Part shown: piece after piece, positions 25,392-34,042 of the stretch
Layout of the letters: the number at the start of each line of letters is the position of its first letter
Position numbering within the stretch: the first letter of the stretch is position 1
NCBI RefSeq assembly: GCF_001969365.1
Contig: NZ_CP019312.1
Location: 3,797,637 to 3,861,636, forward strand
Length of the DNA: 64,000 nucleotides
Direction: 5' to 3'
DNA from: Tateyamaria omphalii
GTDB taxonomy: Bacteria; Pseudomonadota; Alphaproteobacteria; Rhodobacterales; Rhodobacteraceae
The notes under the pieces: generated by a model
What the model was told of the DNA's origin: nothing
Seen by the model: only the letters and a program-made list of their open reading frames with translations
The model's database searches: none
Position numbers and translations under genes: made by a program

Positions 25392-26714
25392 ATGAAGCCA
25401 TCTCCTTTCTCACCCGGTGTTGCGGCGGGTCGCCTCGACGATGGTGCCTACGCTGACAACTTTTCGGACCTGCATCCTGCCATGGACCCACATGAGGCGC
25501 TGGTGGCGGCAGATCGCTGTTACTTCTGTCATGACGCCCCCTGCATTACCGCCTGTCCGACGGAGATCGACATTCCGCTCTTCATTCGCCAGATCGCGAC
25601 CGGCACACCGGATGCGGCGGCCAAGACGATCTTGGGCCAGAACATCATGGGCGGCATGTGCGCCCGTGTTTGTCCGACAGAGACGCTGTGCGAAGAGGCC
25701 TGTGTGCGCGAGTTGGCCGAGGGCAAGCCGGTCAAGATCGGGCAGCTTCAGCGCTATGCCACCGACCATTTGCAGGAGAAGGGCATTCATCCGTTCATCC
25801 GCGCGGATGCCACCGGCAAGACGGTGGCCGTGGTTGGTGCGGGGCCTGCGGGCCTGTCCTGTGCGCACCGTTTGGCGATGCTGGGGCACGATGTGACCGT
25901 CTACGATGCGCGGCCAAAGCCCGGTGGGCTGAATGAATACGGCATTGCCGCCTACAAGACGCCCGAGGGCTTTGCGCAGGCCGAGGTGGACTGGCTGCTG
26001 CAAATCGGTGGCATCACGATCAAGCACAGCACGGCGCTGGGGGCTGATGTGACCCTTGATCAGTTGGCAAGCGACTTTGACGCGGTGTTCCTGGGTATGG
26101 GGCTGGGCGGGGTAAACGCGCTCGCTTTGGAGGGGAACGACAAGGACGGTGTTTTGAACGCCGTCGATTTCATCGCTGATCTGCGGCAGGCGCCTGACAT
26201 GGGCGACTTGCCGGTGGGCCGCGATGTCGTGGTGATCGGTGGTGGCATGACCGCCGTTGATGCAGCTGTGCAATCCAAGCTGCTGGGCGCGCTGAATGTA
26301 ACGCTCGCCTATCGCCGCGGGCGGGACCGCATGAATGCAAGCGTGTTTGAACAGGACCTTGCCGCGTCAAAGGGTGTGCGGATCATGACCCATGCCGTGC
26401 CGCGTGCGATACATGGAAACGGCGCGGTACGTGAGATCGAGTTTGAATACTTCAATGACGACATGACCGGCACGGGCGAGACGGTGCGCATTCCGGCGGA
26501 TCAGATCCTGCGTGCCATTGGCCAGACTTTGGACGGTGACGCGCTGCCCGATCTCGAGGGTGGCAAGATCGCCGTCACGGGTGCGGGGCGCACGACAATG
26601 GACGGTGTCTGGGCCGGGGGGGACTGTGCGGCTGGTGGTGATGACCTGACTGTGACGGCTGTGGCCGAGGGCCGGGATGCGGCCATGGATATTCACGCAA
26701 GCCTGATGGGCTGA
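25392..26714 (+). CDS. preT: Dihydropyrimidine dehydrogenase (NAD) subunit PreT
   Basis: A 440-residue FAD- and FeS-containing subunit that passes electrons from NAD(P)H to PreA for reduction of uracil/thymine to dihydropyrimidines (or the reverse). Two Cys-rich clusters occur at the N-terminus (CYFCHDAPCITACPTEIDIP and CARVCPTETLCEEAC), then the FAD motif VVGAGPAGLSCAHRLA near residue 142 and a second dinucleotide motif VVIGGGMTAVDAA near residue 281. It starts at 25392 and is followed after 16 bases by preA. Confidence 0.94.
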   Translation: MKPSPFSPGVAAGRLDDGAYADNFSDLHPAMDPHEALVAADRCYFCHDAPCITACPTEIDIPLFIRQIATGTPDAAAKTILGQNIMGGMCARVCPTETLCEEACVRELAEGKPVKIGQLQRYATDHLQEKGIHPFIRADATGKTVAVVGAGPAGLSCAHRLAMLGHDVTVYDARPKPGGLNEYGIAAYKTPEGFAQAEVDWLLQIGGITIKHSTALGADVTLDQLASDFDAVFLGMGLGGVNALALEGNDKDGVLNAVDFIADLRQAPDMGDLPVGRDVVVIGGGMTAVDAAVQSKLLGALNVTLAYRRGRDRMNASVFEQDLAASKGVRIMTHAVPRAIHGNGAVREIEFEYFNDDMTGTGETVRIPADQILRAIGQTLDGDALPDLEGGKIAVTGAGRTTMDGVWAGGDCAAGGDDLTVTAVAEGRDAAMDIHASLMG

Positions 26715-26730
26715 GCGGAGGGAGAGAACG

Positions 26731-28035
26731 ATGGCAAATCTTCAAAGTGACTTCGTCGGGATCAAATCCCCCAACCCGTTTTGGCTCGCATCGGCCCCGC
26801 CGACGGACAAGGAATACAACGTCCGCCGCGCATTCGAGGCCGGGTGGGGCGGTGTCGTCTGGAAGACGCTGGGGTCCGAAGGGCCGCCCGTCGTCAACGT
26901 GAACGGCCCGCGTTATGGCGCGATTTATGGGGCGGATCGGCGCCTGTTGGGTCTGAACAACATCGAGTTGATCACCGACCGCGACCTGTACACCAACCTT
27001 GACGAGATCAAGCGCGTGAAGGCCGATTACCCCGACCGCGCCATGATCGTGTCGATCATGGTGCCCTGCGAGGAAGAGGCGTGGAAAGCCATCCTGCCGC
27101 TGGTCGAAGACACCGGCGCCGACGGGATCGAGCTGAACTTTGGCTGCCCGCACGGGATGAGCGAGCGGGGCATGGGATCGGCTGTGGGGCAGGTGCCCGA
27201 ATACATCGAAATGGTGACCCGCTGGTGCAAGCAATACTATTCGAAGCCGGTCATCGTGAAGCTGACGCCGAACATCACAGACATTCGCAAGCCTGCCGCC
27301 GCGGCCCATGCCGGAGGCGCGGATGCCGTCAGCCTGATCAACACGATCAACTCGATCACGTCCGTGAACCTCGACACCATGTCGCCGGAGCCGTCGATTG
27401 ACGGGCGCGGATCGCATGGGGGTTATTGCGGTCCGGCGGTCAAACCCATCGCCATGTCGATGGTGTCCGAGATTGCGCGCAACCCGGAAACCCGCGGCTT
27501 GCCTATCTCCGGCATCGGCGGCGTCACCACGTGGCGCGATGCGGCGGAGTTCATCACCCTGGGCTGCGGGAATGTGCAGGTGTGCACCGCCGCCATGACC
27601 TACGGCTTCAAGATCGTGCAGGAGATGATCAGTGGTCTGTCGGACTGGATGGACGAAAAGGGCCACGCCAGCATCGACGACTTCAAGGGCGCCGCCGTGC
27701 CCAATGTCACCGACTGGCAGTTCCTGAACCTGAACTACGTGGCCAAGGCCAAGATCAATCAGGACCTGTGCATTTCGTGCGGGCGGTGCTTTGCCGCGTG
27801 CGAGGACACCTCGCACCAGGCGATTTCGATGTCCGATACCCGTGTGTTCGAGGTGATCGACGAGGAATGCGTGGCCTGCAACCTGTGCGTCAACGTGTGC
27901 CCGGTCGAAAACTGCATCACGATGGAGGAGATGGCAGCGGGCACCACCGACCCCAGGACGGGCAAGGTGGTCGAGCCGGACTATGCCAACTGGACCACCC
28001 ACCCGAACAACCCGGCGACCACGGCCGCCGAGTAA
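26731..28035 (+). CDS. preA: Dihydropyrimidine dehydrogenase (NAD) subunit PreA
   Basis: A 434-residue catalytic subunit. The N-terminal two thirds form an FMN-binding dihydroorotate-dehydrogenase-like barrel, with the family segment GIELNFGCPHGMSERGMG. The C-terminus has two [4Fe-4S] ferredoxin motifs, CISCGRCFAACEDTSHQAI and CVACNLCVNVCPVENCI. With PreT it carries out the first step of reductive pyrimidine catabolism. The start at 26731 follows GGAGGGAGAG. Confidence 0.96.
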   Translation: MANLQSDFVGIKSPNPFWLASAPPTDKEYNVRRAFEAGWGGVVWKTLGSEGPPVVNVNGPRYGAIYGADRRLLGLNNIELITDRDLYTNLDEIKRVKADYPDRAMIVSIMVPCEEEAWKAILPLVEDTGADGIELNFGCPHGMSERGMGSAVGQVPEYIEMVTRWCKQYYSKPVIVKLTPNITDIRKPAAAAHAGGADAVSLINTINSITSVNLDTMSPEPSIDGRGSHGGYCGPAVKPIAMSMVSEIARNPETRGLPISGIGGVTTWRDAAEFITLGCGNVQVCTAAMTYGFKIVQEMISGLSDWMDEKGHASIDDFKGAAVPNVTDWQFLNLNYVAKAKINQDLCISCGRCFAACEDTSHQAISMSDTRVFEVIDEECVACNLCVNVCPVENCITMEEMAAGTTDPRTGKVVEPDYANWTTHPNNPATTAAE

Positions 28036-28038
28036 GGA

Positions 28039-28545
28039 TCAGACCGGCGTGCCGTCCTCTTGAGCGGATGCTGCGACCTCATCCGGTTCTGCCGCTGCCG
28101 CGGTCAGCGCCGTCTTTTCCACGGGCGTGTTGACAGCCTCGATCAGCATTTCAAGCCGCTGTTGCTGTTGGGCCGCCTCTGCCATGCGTCGTGCGTCCGC
28201 CTCGATCTGTTCGGGCGTTTCCGCGATGGCCGCTTCGACCACGGCTTGCGCACTGGTGCTGGCGCCTGCCTCGCTCATGGCGGTGACGCGCGCGGCTTCC
28301 GCCTTTGGGTCGCTTGGTGGTGCGGCGGCGGTCGATGTTGATTGATCCGCGCCGGTGGCAGGGGCCGGTGCGGTGGTATCCTGTGTTTGCGCCGCATTGC
28401 CCGAGGTTGCCGCCCCGCTGTCCTGGCTTTCGTTGGCCGCGGCGCTTGTTTGGTCCGTGCTGTCCTCGGTTTGTTGTTGGTTCGATGGCTGTTGTACTGG
28501 CTGCGGGCTGCCTCCTCCGCCGCCGAAAATTGATATGATACTCAT
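28039..28545 (-). CDS. Low-complexity, probably disordered protein of unknown function
   Basis: A 168-residue protein opening MSIISIFGGGGGSPQPVQQ, then about 60 residues rich in Q, T, S, A and D, and a more helical C-terminal half (ARRMAEAAQQQQRLEMLIEAV). There is no signal peptide and no recognised domain. It converges on preA with a three-base gap. The reading frame is open and has bacterial codon choice, but whether it is part of the pyrimidine island's function is unknown. Confidence 0.6.
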   Translation of the reverse strand: MSIISIFGGGGGSPQPVQQPSNQQQTEDSTDQTSAAANESQDSGAATSGNAAQTQDTTAPAPATGADQSTSTAAAPPSDPKAEAARVTAMSEAGASTSAQAVVEAAIAETPEQIEADARRMAEAAQQQQRLEMLIEAVNTPVEKTALTAAAAEPDEVAASAQEDGTPV

Positions 28546-28652
28546 GTTCCACTCATAGGCTTTGCGCCCTCACCCGCCGCCGTTTGTGGTGCGCGAAGTA
28601 TGAACAGAGCGTTAATTGGCGGTGGAACTCGGTTACGAAGGTTACCGAATGG

Positions 28653-29276
28653 TTACCGCGTGGCGGGCGTGAGCAGGTTGGTGAAAAGGTCGCGCAGAAA
28701 GGCGTCGGCGCCCGGAGCGGCCTCATCCGTGCGCATCAGAACACCGATCTGCACCGCAAAATCGGCGTAGTGCTGGGTCGTCGACCAGATCGAAAAGACC
28801 AGGTGGCGGGGGTCGACAGGCGCCAGCTTGCCCGCATCGACCCAGTCCTGGATCACGGCGCATTTTTCGTCAAAGAGCGGTTTCAGGTCCGCTTCGAGAT
28901 GGGGCAGCATGCGCGGTGCGCCCTGGATGATCTCGCCCGCAAAGAGGCGGCTTTCGCGAGGCAATTCGCGCGCCATGTCGAGCTTGCGTTGCACGTAGGC
29001 CAAAAGCTCGCTGAGCGGATCGCCCGCTGCGTCCATCGCGACGAGCGGGTCGAGCCAGGTCTCCATCAGCTGGTTGAGCAGGGTAACGTGGATCTCTTCC
29101 TTGCCGGAAAAGTAGTAGAGGATATTGGGCTTGGACAGGCCCGCCGCTTCGGCGATCTGGTCGAGGGTGGCGCCGCGGTAGCCATGGGCGGAAAACACGT
29201 CGAGCGCGGCATCGAGGATCAGGCTGCGATTGCGCTGCTGGATGCGGCTGGGTTTCTTCTCGGCGCCGTCGGGCAT
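28653..29276 (-). CDS. rutR: TetR-family regulator, RutR-like
   Basis: A 207-residue TetR protein starting MPDGAEKKPSRIQQRN at 29276. The HTH (about residues 20-60) reads LDVFSAHGYRGATLDQIAEAAGLSKPNILYYF; the ligand domain has the RutR-type run LFAGEIIQGAPRMLPHLEADLKPL. RutR is the uracil/thymine-sensing repressor of pyrimidine degradation. Its divergent partner is the carbamoyl-amidohydrolase gene, with a RutR-like palindrome between them, which supports the symbol by context. Confidence 0.85.
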   Translation of the reverse strand: MPDGAEKKPSRIQQRNRSLILDAALDVFSAHGYRGATLDQIAEAAGLSKPNILYYFSGKEEIHVTLLNQLMETWLDPLVAMDAAGDPLSELLAYVQRKLDMARELPRESRLFAGEIIQGAPRMLPHLEADLKPLFDEKCAVIQDWVDAGKLAPVDPRHLVFSIWSTTQHYADFAVQIGVLMRTDEAAPGADAFLRDLFTNLLTPATR

Positions 29277-29382
29277 TGGCGTGTCCTCTGTGATGTGCTG
29301 CAAGTCTAGGCAGATGCGCGGCGCTTGGGCAATTCTGTTCAAAGCAGTTCTTGACAGAAAAGCGTGCGCTGGCAATCGTGGC

Positions 29383-29398
29383 TTTACCAATTGGTCAA
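29383..29398 (+). promoter_or_regulatory. RutR-like operator between rutR and the amidohydrolase gene
   Basis: TTTACCAATTGGTCAA matches the E. coli RutR consensus TTGACCA-nn-TGGTCAA at all but one specified base. It lies 35 bases before the amidohydrolase start and 107 bases from the rutR start, so it could control both promoters. Confidence 0.7.
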
Positions 29399-29432
29399 AA
29401 AGTTCAGGGCCATCGGCAGAAGGGGACATCAC

Positions 29433-30683
29433 ATGGCGGCACCGGGCGAAAACCTTCGGATCAACGGTGATCGGCTGTGGGACAGCCTGATGGAGATGGC
29501 GAAGATCGGCCCCGGCGTGGCGGGTGGTAACAACCGCCAGACTTTAACAGACGAGGATGCCGAGGGGCGTGCCCTTTTTCAAAGCTGGTGCGAGGCCGCG
29601 GGTTGCTCCATGGGCCTCGACCAGATGGGTAATATGTTTGCGATGCGTGCCGGTGCGGACCCGGATGCGTTGCCGGTCTATGTCGGCTCGCACCTAGATA
29701 CCCAGCCTACGGGCGGTAAGTATGATGGCGTTCTTGGGGTGCTTGGCGGGCTGGAGATCATCCGGACCCTGAATGATCTGGACGTGAAGACAAAGCATCC
29801 GATCGTGGTGACCAATTTCACAAATGAAGAAGGCACGCGCTATGCGCCCGCCATGCTGTCGTCGGGCGTGTTTGCCGGCATTCACACGCAGGATTGGGCC
29901 TATGATCGGCTGGATGCCGAGGGCAAAAAATTCGGCGATGAGCTGAAGCGCATCGGTTGGCGGGGGGACGAAGAGGTGGGCGCGCGGAAAATGCACGCCT
30001 TTTTCGAGTTGCATATCGAACAGGGTCCGATCCTGGAGGCTGAGGGCAAGGACATTGGCGTCGTCACCCACGGGCAGGGCCTGTCCTGGACGCAGGTCAC
30101 CATTAAAGGGAAAGACAGCCACACCGGCTCCACCCCCATGCCGATGCGCAAGAACACAGGCCTTGGCATGGCACGGATGCTGGAGAAGGTGGACGAGATC
30201 GCTTGGAGCCACGCGCCCCATGCAGTGGGGGCTGCGGGGCATATCGACGTCTATCCGAACTCGCGCAACGTGATCCCGGGCAAGGTGGTGTTCACCGTCG
30301 ATTTCCGCTCGCCTGACCTGAGCGTGATCGAGGATATGGAGGCGCGTTTGCGCACCGAAGGCCAGAAGATCGTGGATGAGATGGGGCTGACCATTTCCTT
30401 TGAGAAGGTGGGCGGGTTTGATCCGGTTGCCTTTGACGAAGGCTGTGTGACCGCGGTGCGGTCGGCGGCTGAGCGGTTGGGGTATAGCCACCAGGACATT
30501 ATCTCGGGCGCGGGGCACGACGCGTGCTGGATCAACCAGGTCGCGCCGACGGCGATGGTGATGTGCCCCTGCGTCGATGGGCTGAGCCACAACGAGGCCG
30601 AGGAGATATCGAAGGAATGGGCGTCTGCGGGAACGGATGTGCTGATGCACGCAGTTGTGGAAACGGCGGAGATCGTGGCGTGA
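29433..30683 (+). CDS. Zn-dependent amidohydrolase, N-carbamoyl-beta-alanine amidase type
   Basis: A 416-residue M20-family hydrolase (hydantoinase/carbamoylase group) starting MAAPGENLRINGDRLWDSLM at 29433. Metal and catalytic motifs are GSHLDTQPTGGKYDGVLGV near residue 85, TNFTNEEGTRYAP near 125, FELHIEQGP near 192 and SGAGHDACW/LSHNEAE near the end. In this context the likely reaction is hydrolysis of N-carbamoyl-beta-alanine or beta-ureidoisobutyrate, the third step of reductive pyrimidine breakdown. A RutR-like operator precedes it. Confidence 0.9.
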   Translation: MAAPGENLRINGDRLWDSLMEMAKIGPGVAGGNNRQTLTDEDAEGRALFQSWCEAAGCSMGLDQMGNMFAMRAGADPDALPVYVGSHLDTQPTGGKYDGVLGVLGGLEIIRTLNDLDVKTKHPIVVTNFTNEEGTRYAPAMLSSGVFAGIHTQDWAYDRLDAEGKKFGDELKRIGWRGDEEVGARKMHAFFELHIEQGPILEAEGKDIGVVTHGQGLSWTQVTIKGKDSHTGSTPMPMRKNTGLGMARMLEKVDEIAWSHAPHAVGAAGHIDVYPNSRNVIPGKVVFTVDFRSPDLSVIEDMEARLRTEGQKIVDEMGLTISFEKVGGFDPVAFDEGCVTAVRSAAERLGYSHQDIISGAGHDACWINQVAPTAMVMCPCVDGLSHNEAEEISKEWASAGTDVLMHAVVETAEIVA

Positions 30684-30750
30684 CGTGGCCGTTTTCCGAC
30701 ACGGAAAACGGACCGGAATTTTTGCAAAATTCCGGCGCGGGGCGGCGGGC

Positions 30751-31071
30751 GTGATTGATCCTGACCTGAGCCTGTCCGACCGCATCGCCGATCTGGTGGC
30801 GGCAGAAGCGCTCGATGCACCGCGCGAGACCGTGGCCGAGCGGGCGATCGTGCAGGCATTCGAGGACGCGCTTGTCCAGCCTTTCGAGACGACCGTGAAC
30901 TTCAGCGGCGGCATCACGCAGCGCTGCTGGACCGTCACCCGCAGCGATGGCGCTTACCGCGTGGTATACTTGCCGCGGGCGGGGTACTTTTCGCTGTGTG
31001 TGGAGAGTGATTTCGGGCCTTTGGACATTGGGGTGCATGGGCCGGCGTTGGGGTGTTTTGCAAGCGTCTGA
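30751..31071 (+). CDS. Small protein of unknown function in the pyrimidine operon
   Basis: About 106 residues if read from GTG at 30751 (IDPDLSLSDRIADLVAAEAL). It has no recognised domain; the C-terminal half looks like a small beta-rich module (CWTVTRSDGAYRVVYLPRAGYFSLCVESDFGPLDIGVHG). It lies between the amidohydrolase and dihydropyrimidinase genes, same strand, so it is probably co-transcribed. The start is uncertain because the frame is open further upstream. Confidence 0.55.
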   Translation: MIDPDLSLSDRIADLVAAEALDAPRETVAERAIVQAFEDALVQPFETTVNFSGGITQRCWTVTRSDGAYRVVYLPRAGYFSLCVESDFGPLDIGVHGPALGCFASV

Positions 31072-31116
31072 CTGGGGCGCTGCCCCAGACCCCGTGGTAT
31101 TTTTCGTCAGAAGAAA
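31072..31116 (+). repeat. Dispersed intergenic repeat, copy 3 (inside the pyrimidine operon)
   Basis: Stem CTGGGGC/GCCCCAG (31072-31078 and 31082-31088) with a 3-base loop is followed by ACCCCGTGGTATTTTTCG and AGAAGAAA. It starts at the stop codon of the small upstream gene and ends 22 bases before the dihydropyrimidinase ATG, so it would be in the leader of that gene. Confidence 0.75.
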
Positions 31117-31138
31117 CAGCTGACAGAGGAGAGATGAC

Positions 31139-32599
31139 ATGACCAAGGTGATCAAGGGCGGGATGGTTTGCACGGCGGACCGGACCTGGAAGGCCGATGT
31201 TCTGGTCGAGGGCGAGACCATCAAGGCCATTGGTGAGGATCTGGTTGGCGACGAATACATCGACGCTGAGGGCGCTTATGTGATTCCCGGCGGGATTGAT
31301 CCGCATACGCATTTGGAAATGCCGTTCATGGGGACCACGGCGGCCGAGACGTTCGAGTCGGGCACTTGGGCGGCTGCCGTGGGGGGCACCACGATGATCG
31401 TGGATTTCTGCCTGCCCGGCGCCGATGGGTCGATCAAGAACGCCATCAATGAATGGCACCGCAAGTCCGCGCCGCAGATCTGTTCCGACGTCGGTTATCA
31501 CATGGCGATCACCGGCTGGGACGAGAACATCTTTAACGAGATGAAGGATGCCGTCGACATGGGCGTCAACTCGTTCAAGCATTTCATGGCATACAAGGGC
31601 GCCTTGATGATCGAGGATGACGAGATGTTCGCGTCCTTCAAGCGCTGCGCCGAGCTGGGCGCGCTGCCGATGGTACACGCAGAGAACGGCGATCTGGTCG
31701 CCGAGATGCAGCAGAAGTATTTTGATCAGGGGATCACGGGGCCGGAGGGCCACGCCTACTCCCGTCCGCCCGAGTTCGAGGGCGAGGCGGCGAACCGGGC
31801 CATCACCATTGCCGATGCGGCGGGCGTGCCGCTCTATATCGTGCACGTGTCCTGCGAGCAGGCGCATGAGGCGATCCGGCGCGCGCGGCAGAAGGGGATG
31901 CGGGTCTATGGCGAGCCACTGATCCAGTTCCTGACGCTGGATGAGAGCGAGTATTTTAACACCGATTGGGATCACGCCGCGCGCCGTGTGATGTCGCCGC
32001 CCTTCCGGTCGAAGGATCATCAGGATTCGCTCTGGGCCGGGCTGCAGGCCGGGTCTTTGCAGGTGGTGGCGACAGACCATGCGGCCTTCAACACCGAACA
32101 GAAGCGCGCGGGGCGCAATGATTTCCGGATCATCCCGAACGGCTCGAATGGGCTCGAAGAGCGGCTTGCCGTGCTGTGGACCGAAGGGGTCGAGACGGGG
32201 CGCCTGACGCCCAATGAGTTTGTCGCCTGCACGTCGACCAACGTGGCCAAGATCCTCAACATCTATCCCAAGAAGGGCGCGCTGGTCGAAGGGGCGGACG
32301 CCGATATCGTGGTGTGGGATCCCAAAATCACCAAGACGATCTCGCCCGCAAACCACCATTCGGTGCTGGACTACAACGTGTTCGAAGGGTTCGAGGTGAC
32401 GGCGCAGTCGCGGTACACGCTTAGCCGGGGTGAGGTGATTTGGGCCTGGGGGCAGAATTCGCAGCCCGCGCCTGGCCGGGGCAAGTTCGTGCCACGGCCT
32501 GCGTTCCCGTCTGCATCCGTTGCGCTGTCGAAGTGGAAGGCACTGACGGCGCCCAAGATGATCGAGCGTGATCCGTTGAACATTCCGGCCGGCATCTGA
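31139..32599 (+). CDS. hydA: Dihydropyrimidinase
   Basis: A 486-residue cyclic amidohydrolase opening dihydrouracil or dihydrothymine to the N-carbamoyl amino acid, the middle step of the pathway. Metal ligands are in GGIDPHTHLEMPFMG (about residues 53-67), the carbamylated Lys is in SFKHFMAYKG, and further motifs are MVHAENGD, IVHVSCEQA and VATDHAAF. The start at 31139 follows AGAGGAGAG. Hydantoinases share the fold, but the preTA/rutR context favours dihydropyrimidinase. Confidence 0.94.
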   Translation: MTKVIKGGMVCTADRTWKADVLVEGETIKAIGEDLVGDEYIDAEGAYVIPGGIDPHTHLEMPFMGTTAAETFESGTWAAAVGGTTMIVDFCLPGADGSIKNAINEWHRKSAPQICSDVGYHMAITGWDENIFNEMKDAVDMGVNSFKHFMAYKGALMIEDDEMFASFKRCAELGALPMVHAENGDLVAEMQQKYFDQGITGPEGHAYSRPPEFEGEAANRAITIADAAGVPLYIVHVSCEQAHEAIRRARQKGMRVYGEPLIQFLTLDESEYFNTDWDHAARRVMSPPFRSKDHQDSLWAGLQAGSLQVVATDHAAFNTEQKRAGRNDFRIIPNGSNGLEERLAVLWTEGVETGRLTPNEFVACTSTNVAKILNIYPKKGALVEGADADIVVWDPKITKTISPANHHSVLDYNVFEGFEVTAQSRYTLSRGEVIWAWGQNSQPAPGRGKFVPRPAFPSASVALSKWKALTAPKMIERDPLNIPAGI

Positions 32600-32605
32600 C
32601 ACCTG

Positions 32606-33100
32606 ATGGCAGCCAACGGCTTCTCGGACTTTCTGTCGCTTGCGGCATCCGTGACGACAATTCTTGCGTCGCTTGCGGTGTGCGTGACGGCGCTGTTCGT
32701 CTGGCGGCAAATGCGGCTGCAGGCCGATACGTTTGACAATGATGCAAGACGTTTGCGGCGCGAGTCCTTTACGTTCGTCTTCGAGGCGCTGTGGGACGAG
32801 GGGTTTCGTGATGCGCGAATGGCGATGCTGGAGGCGCTCAATTGCGGGAACGCAATCCCCGAAGACAAATCGGACAAGGACGGCTTTCGCAACGTGCTGA
32901 ACACCTATGAGATGCTGGGGCTGGCTGTGAAGCTTGACACAATAGACGAATCCGTATGGCGCGAGTATTGGCGCATGCCGCTGTTGCGCGATTGGGAGCG
33001 GTTGGAGCCCTTTGTTCAGCAGGAACGCGACCTGCCCGGGGGCGAAGGGTTGTATACCGACGCAGAGCGTATCGTGCTGAGATGGCGGGGGACGGCATGA
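32606..33100 (+). CDS. Membrane-anchored DUF4760-like protein
   Basis: A 164-residue protein with one N-terminal membrane helix (about residues 12-34, ILASLAVCVTALFVW) and a cytoplasmic helical part with alternating charged residues (MRLQADTFDNDARRLRRESF; AMLEALNCGNAIPEDK). It resembles DUF4760-type proteins in layout; no function is known. It begins six bases after the dihydropyrimidinase stop and its own stop overlaps the ABC ATPase start, so it is firmly inside the operon. Confidence 0.65.
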   Translation: MAANGFSDFLSLAASVTTILASLAVCVTALFVWRQMRLQADTFDNDARRLRRESFTFVFEALWDEGFRDARMAMLEALNCGNAIPEDKSDKDGFRNVLNTYEMLGLAVKLDTIDESVWREYWRMPLLRDWERLEPFVQQERDLPGGEGLYTDAERIVLRWRGTA

Positions 33101-33891
33101 GTTTAAACACGGCCAGAGCCGCAATCGTTTCCGCGCAAAACCTGGATCTGACGTTTCAGACAGGTGATGGACCTGTTCATGCGCTCAAGGGCGTGTCGCT
33201 GGATATCGAAAAGGGCGATTTCGTCTCGTTCATCGGTCCGTCTGGCTGCGGCAAGACCACGTTCTTGCGCTGCATGGCCGATCTGGAACAGCCCACAGGC
33301 GGGTCAATCACCGTCAACGGCACCACGCCCGAGGACGCACGCAAAGCGCGCGCCTATGGCTATGTGTTTCAGGCAGCGGGGCTCTATCCGTGGCGCACCA
33401 TCGGACGCAACATCTCATTGCCGCTTGAGATCATGGGGTATTCCAAGGCGGATCAAGCCCAACGGGTGGCGCGGACGTTGGAATTGGTTGAGTTGTCGGG
33501 GTTTGAGAACAAGTTTCCCTGGCAACTGTCCGGCGGCATGCAGCAGCGTGCGTCTATCGCGCGAGCGCTAGCCTTTGATGCGGATATATTGCTGATGGAT
33601 GAACCCTTTGGCGCGCTCGATGAAATTGTGCGCGATCACCTGAACGAGCAGCTCTTGCAGCTTTGGGCGCGCACGGAAAAGACCATCGCGTTTGTCACCC
33701 ATTCCATCCCCGAGGCGGTGTATCTGTCGACCAAGATCGTTGTGATGTCGCCGCGCCCCGGTCGGATCACCGATGTGATCGACAGCCCTTTGCCCAAGGA
33801 ACGGCCCCTGGACATTCGCGAAAGCCCCGAGTTTTTGCAGATCGCCAACCGGGTGCGGGACGGATTGCGAGCGGGGCACGCCTATGATTGA
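33097..33891 (+). CDS. ABC transporter ATP-binding protein (nitrate/taurine/pyrimidine-type)
   Basis: A 264-residue ATPase starting MSLNTARAAIVSAQNLDL at 33097, overlapping the previous stop. Walker A GPSGCGKTTFLR is near residue 48, signature LSGGMQQRASIARAL near 145, Walker B ILLMDEPFGALDE. The MDEPFGALD form is typical of SsuB/TauB/ThiZ-like importers that work with NMT1/THI5-type binding proteins. The substrate is inferred to be a pyrimidine or derivative from the operon. Confidence 0.9.
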   Translation: MSLNTARAAIVSAQNLDLTFQTGDGPVHALKGVSLDIEKGDFVSFIGPSGCGKTTFLRCMADLEQPTGGSITVNGTTPEDARKARAYGYVFQAAGLYPWRTIGRNISLPLEIMGYSKADQAQRVARTLELVELSGFENKFPWQLSGGMQQRASIARALAFDADILLMDEPFGALDEIVRDHLNEQLLQLWARTEKTIAFVTHSIPEAVYLSTKIVVMSPRPGRITDVIDSPLPKERPLDIRESPEFLQIANRVRDGLRAGHAYD

Positions 33892-34042
33892 TGCGCGTGC
33901 ATTACCGGCTGGGACGGCAAGATTGGCCTACCGCCCCCAACCGGACCGCGTCTCGTGTGAGGGCGCGGCCACCCCCATCTTCATCGTTCACGGCCATCGG
34001 CATGCCTGCCTGTACCGTGCGAGCAGAACATCCCAAATTCCT

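Noticed and set aside
28631..28656. Direct repeats GGTTAC beside the rutR stop
   Set aside because: Three short copies with unequal spacing (9 and 11 bases), partly inside the gene end; too weak to call a site.
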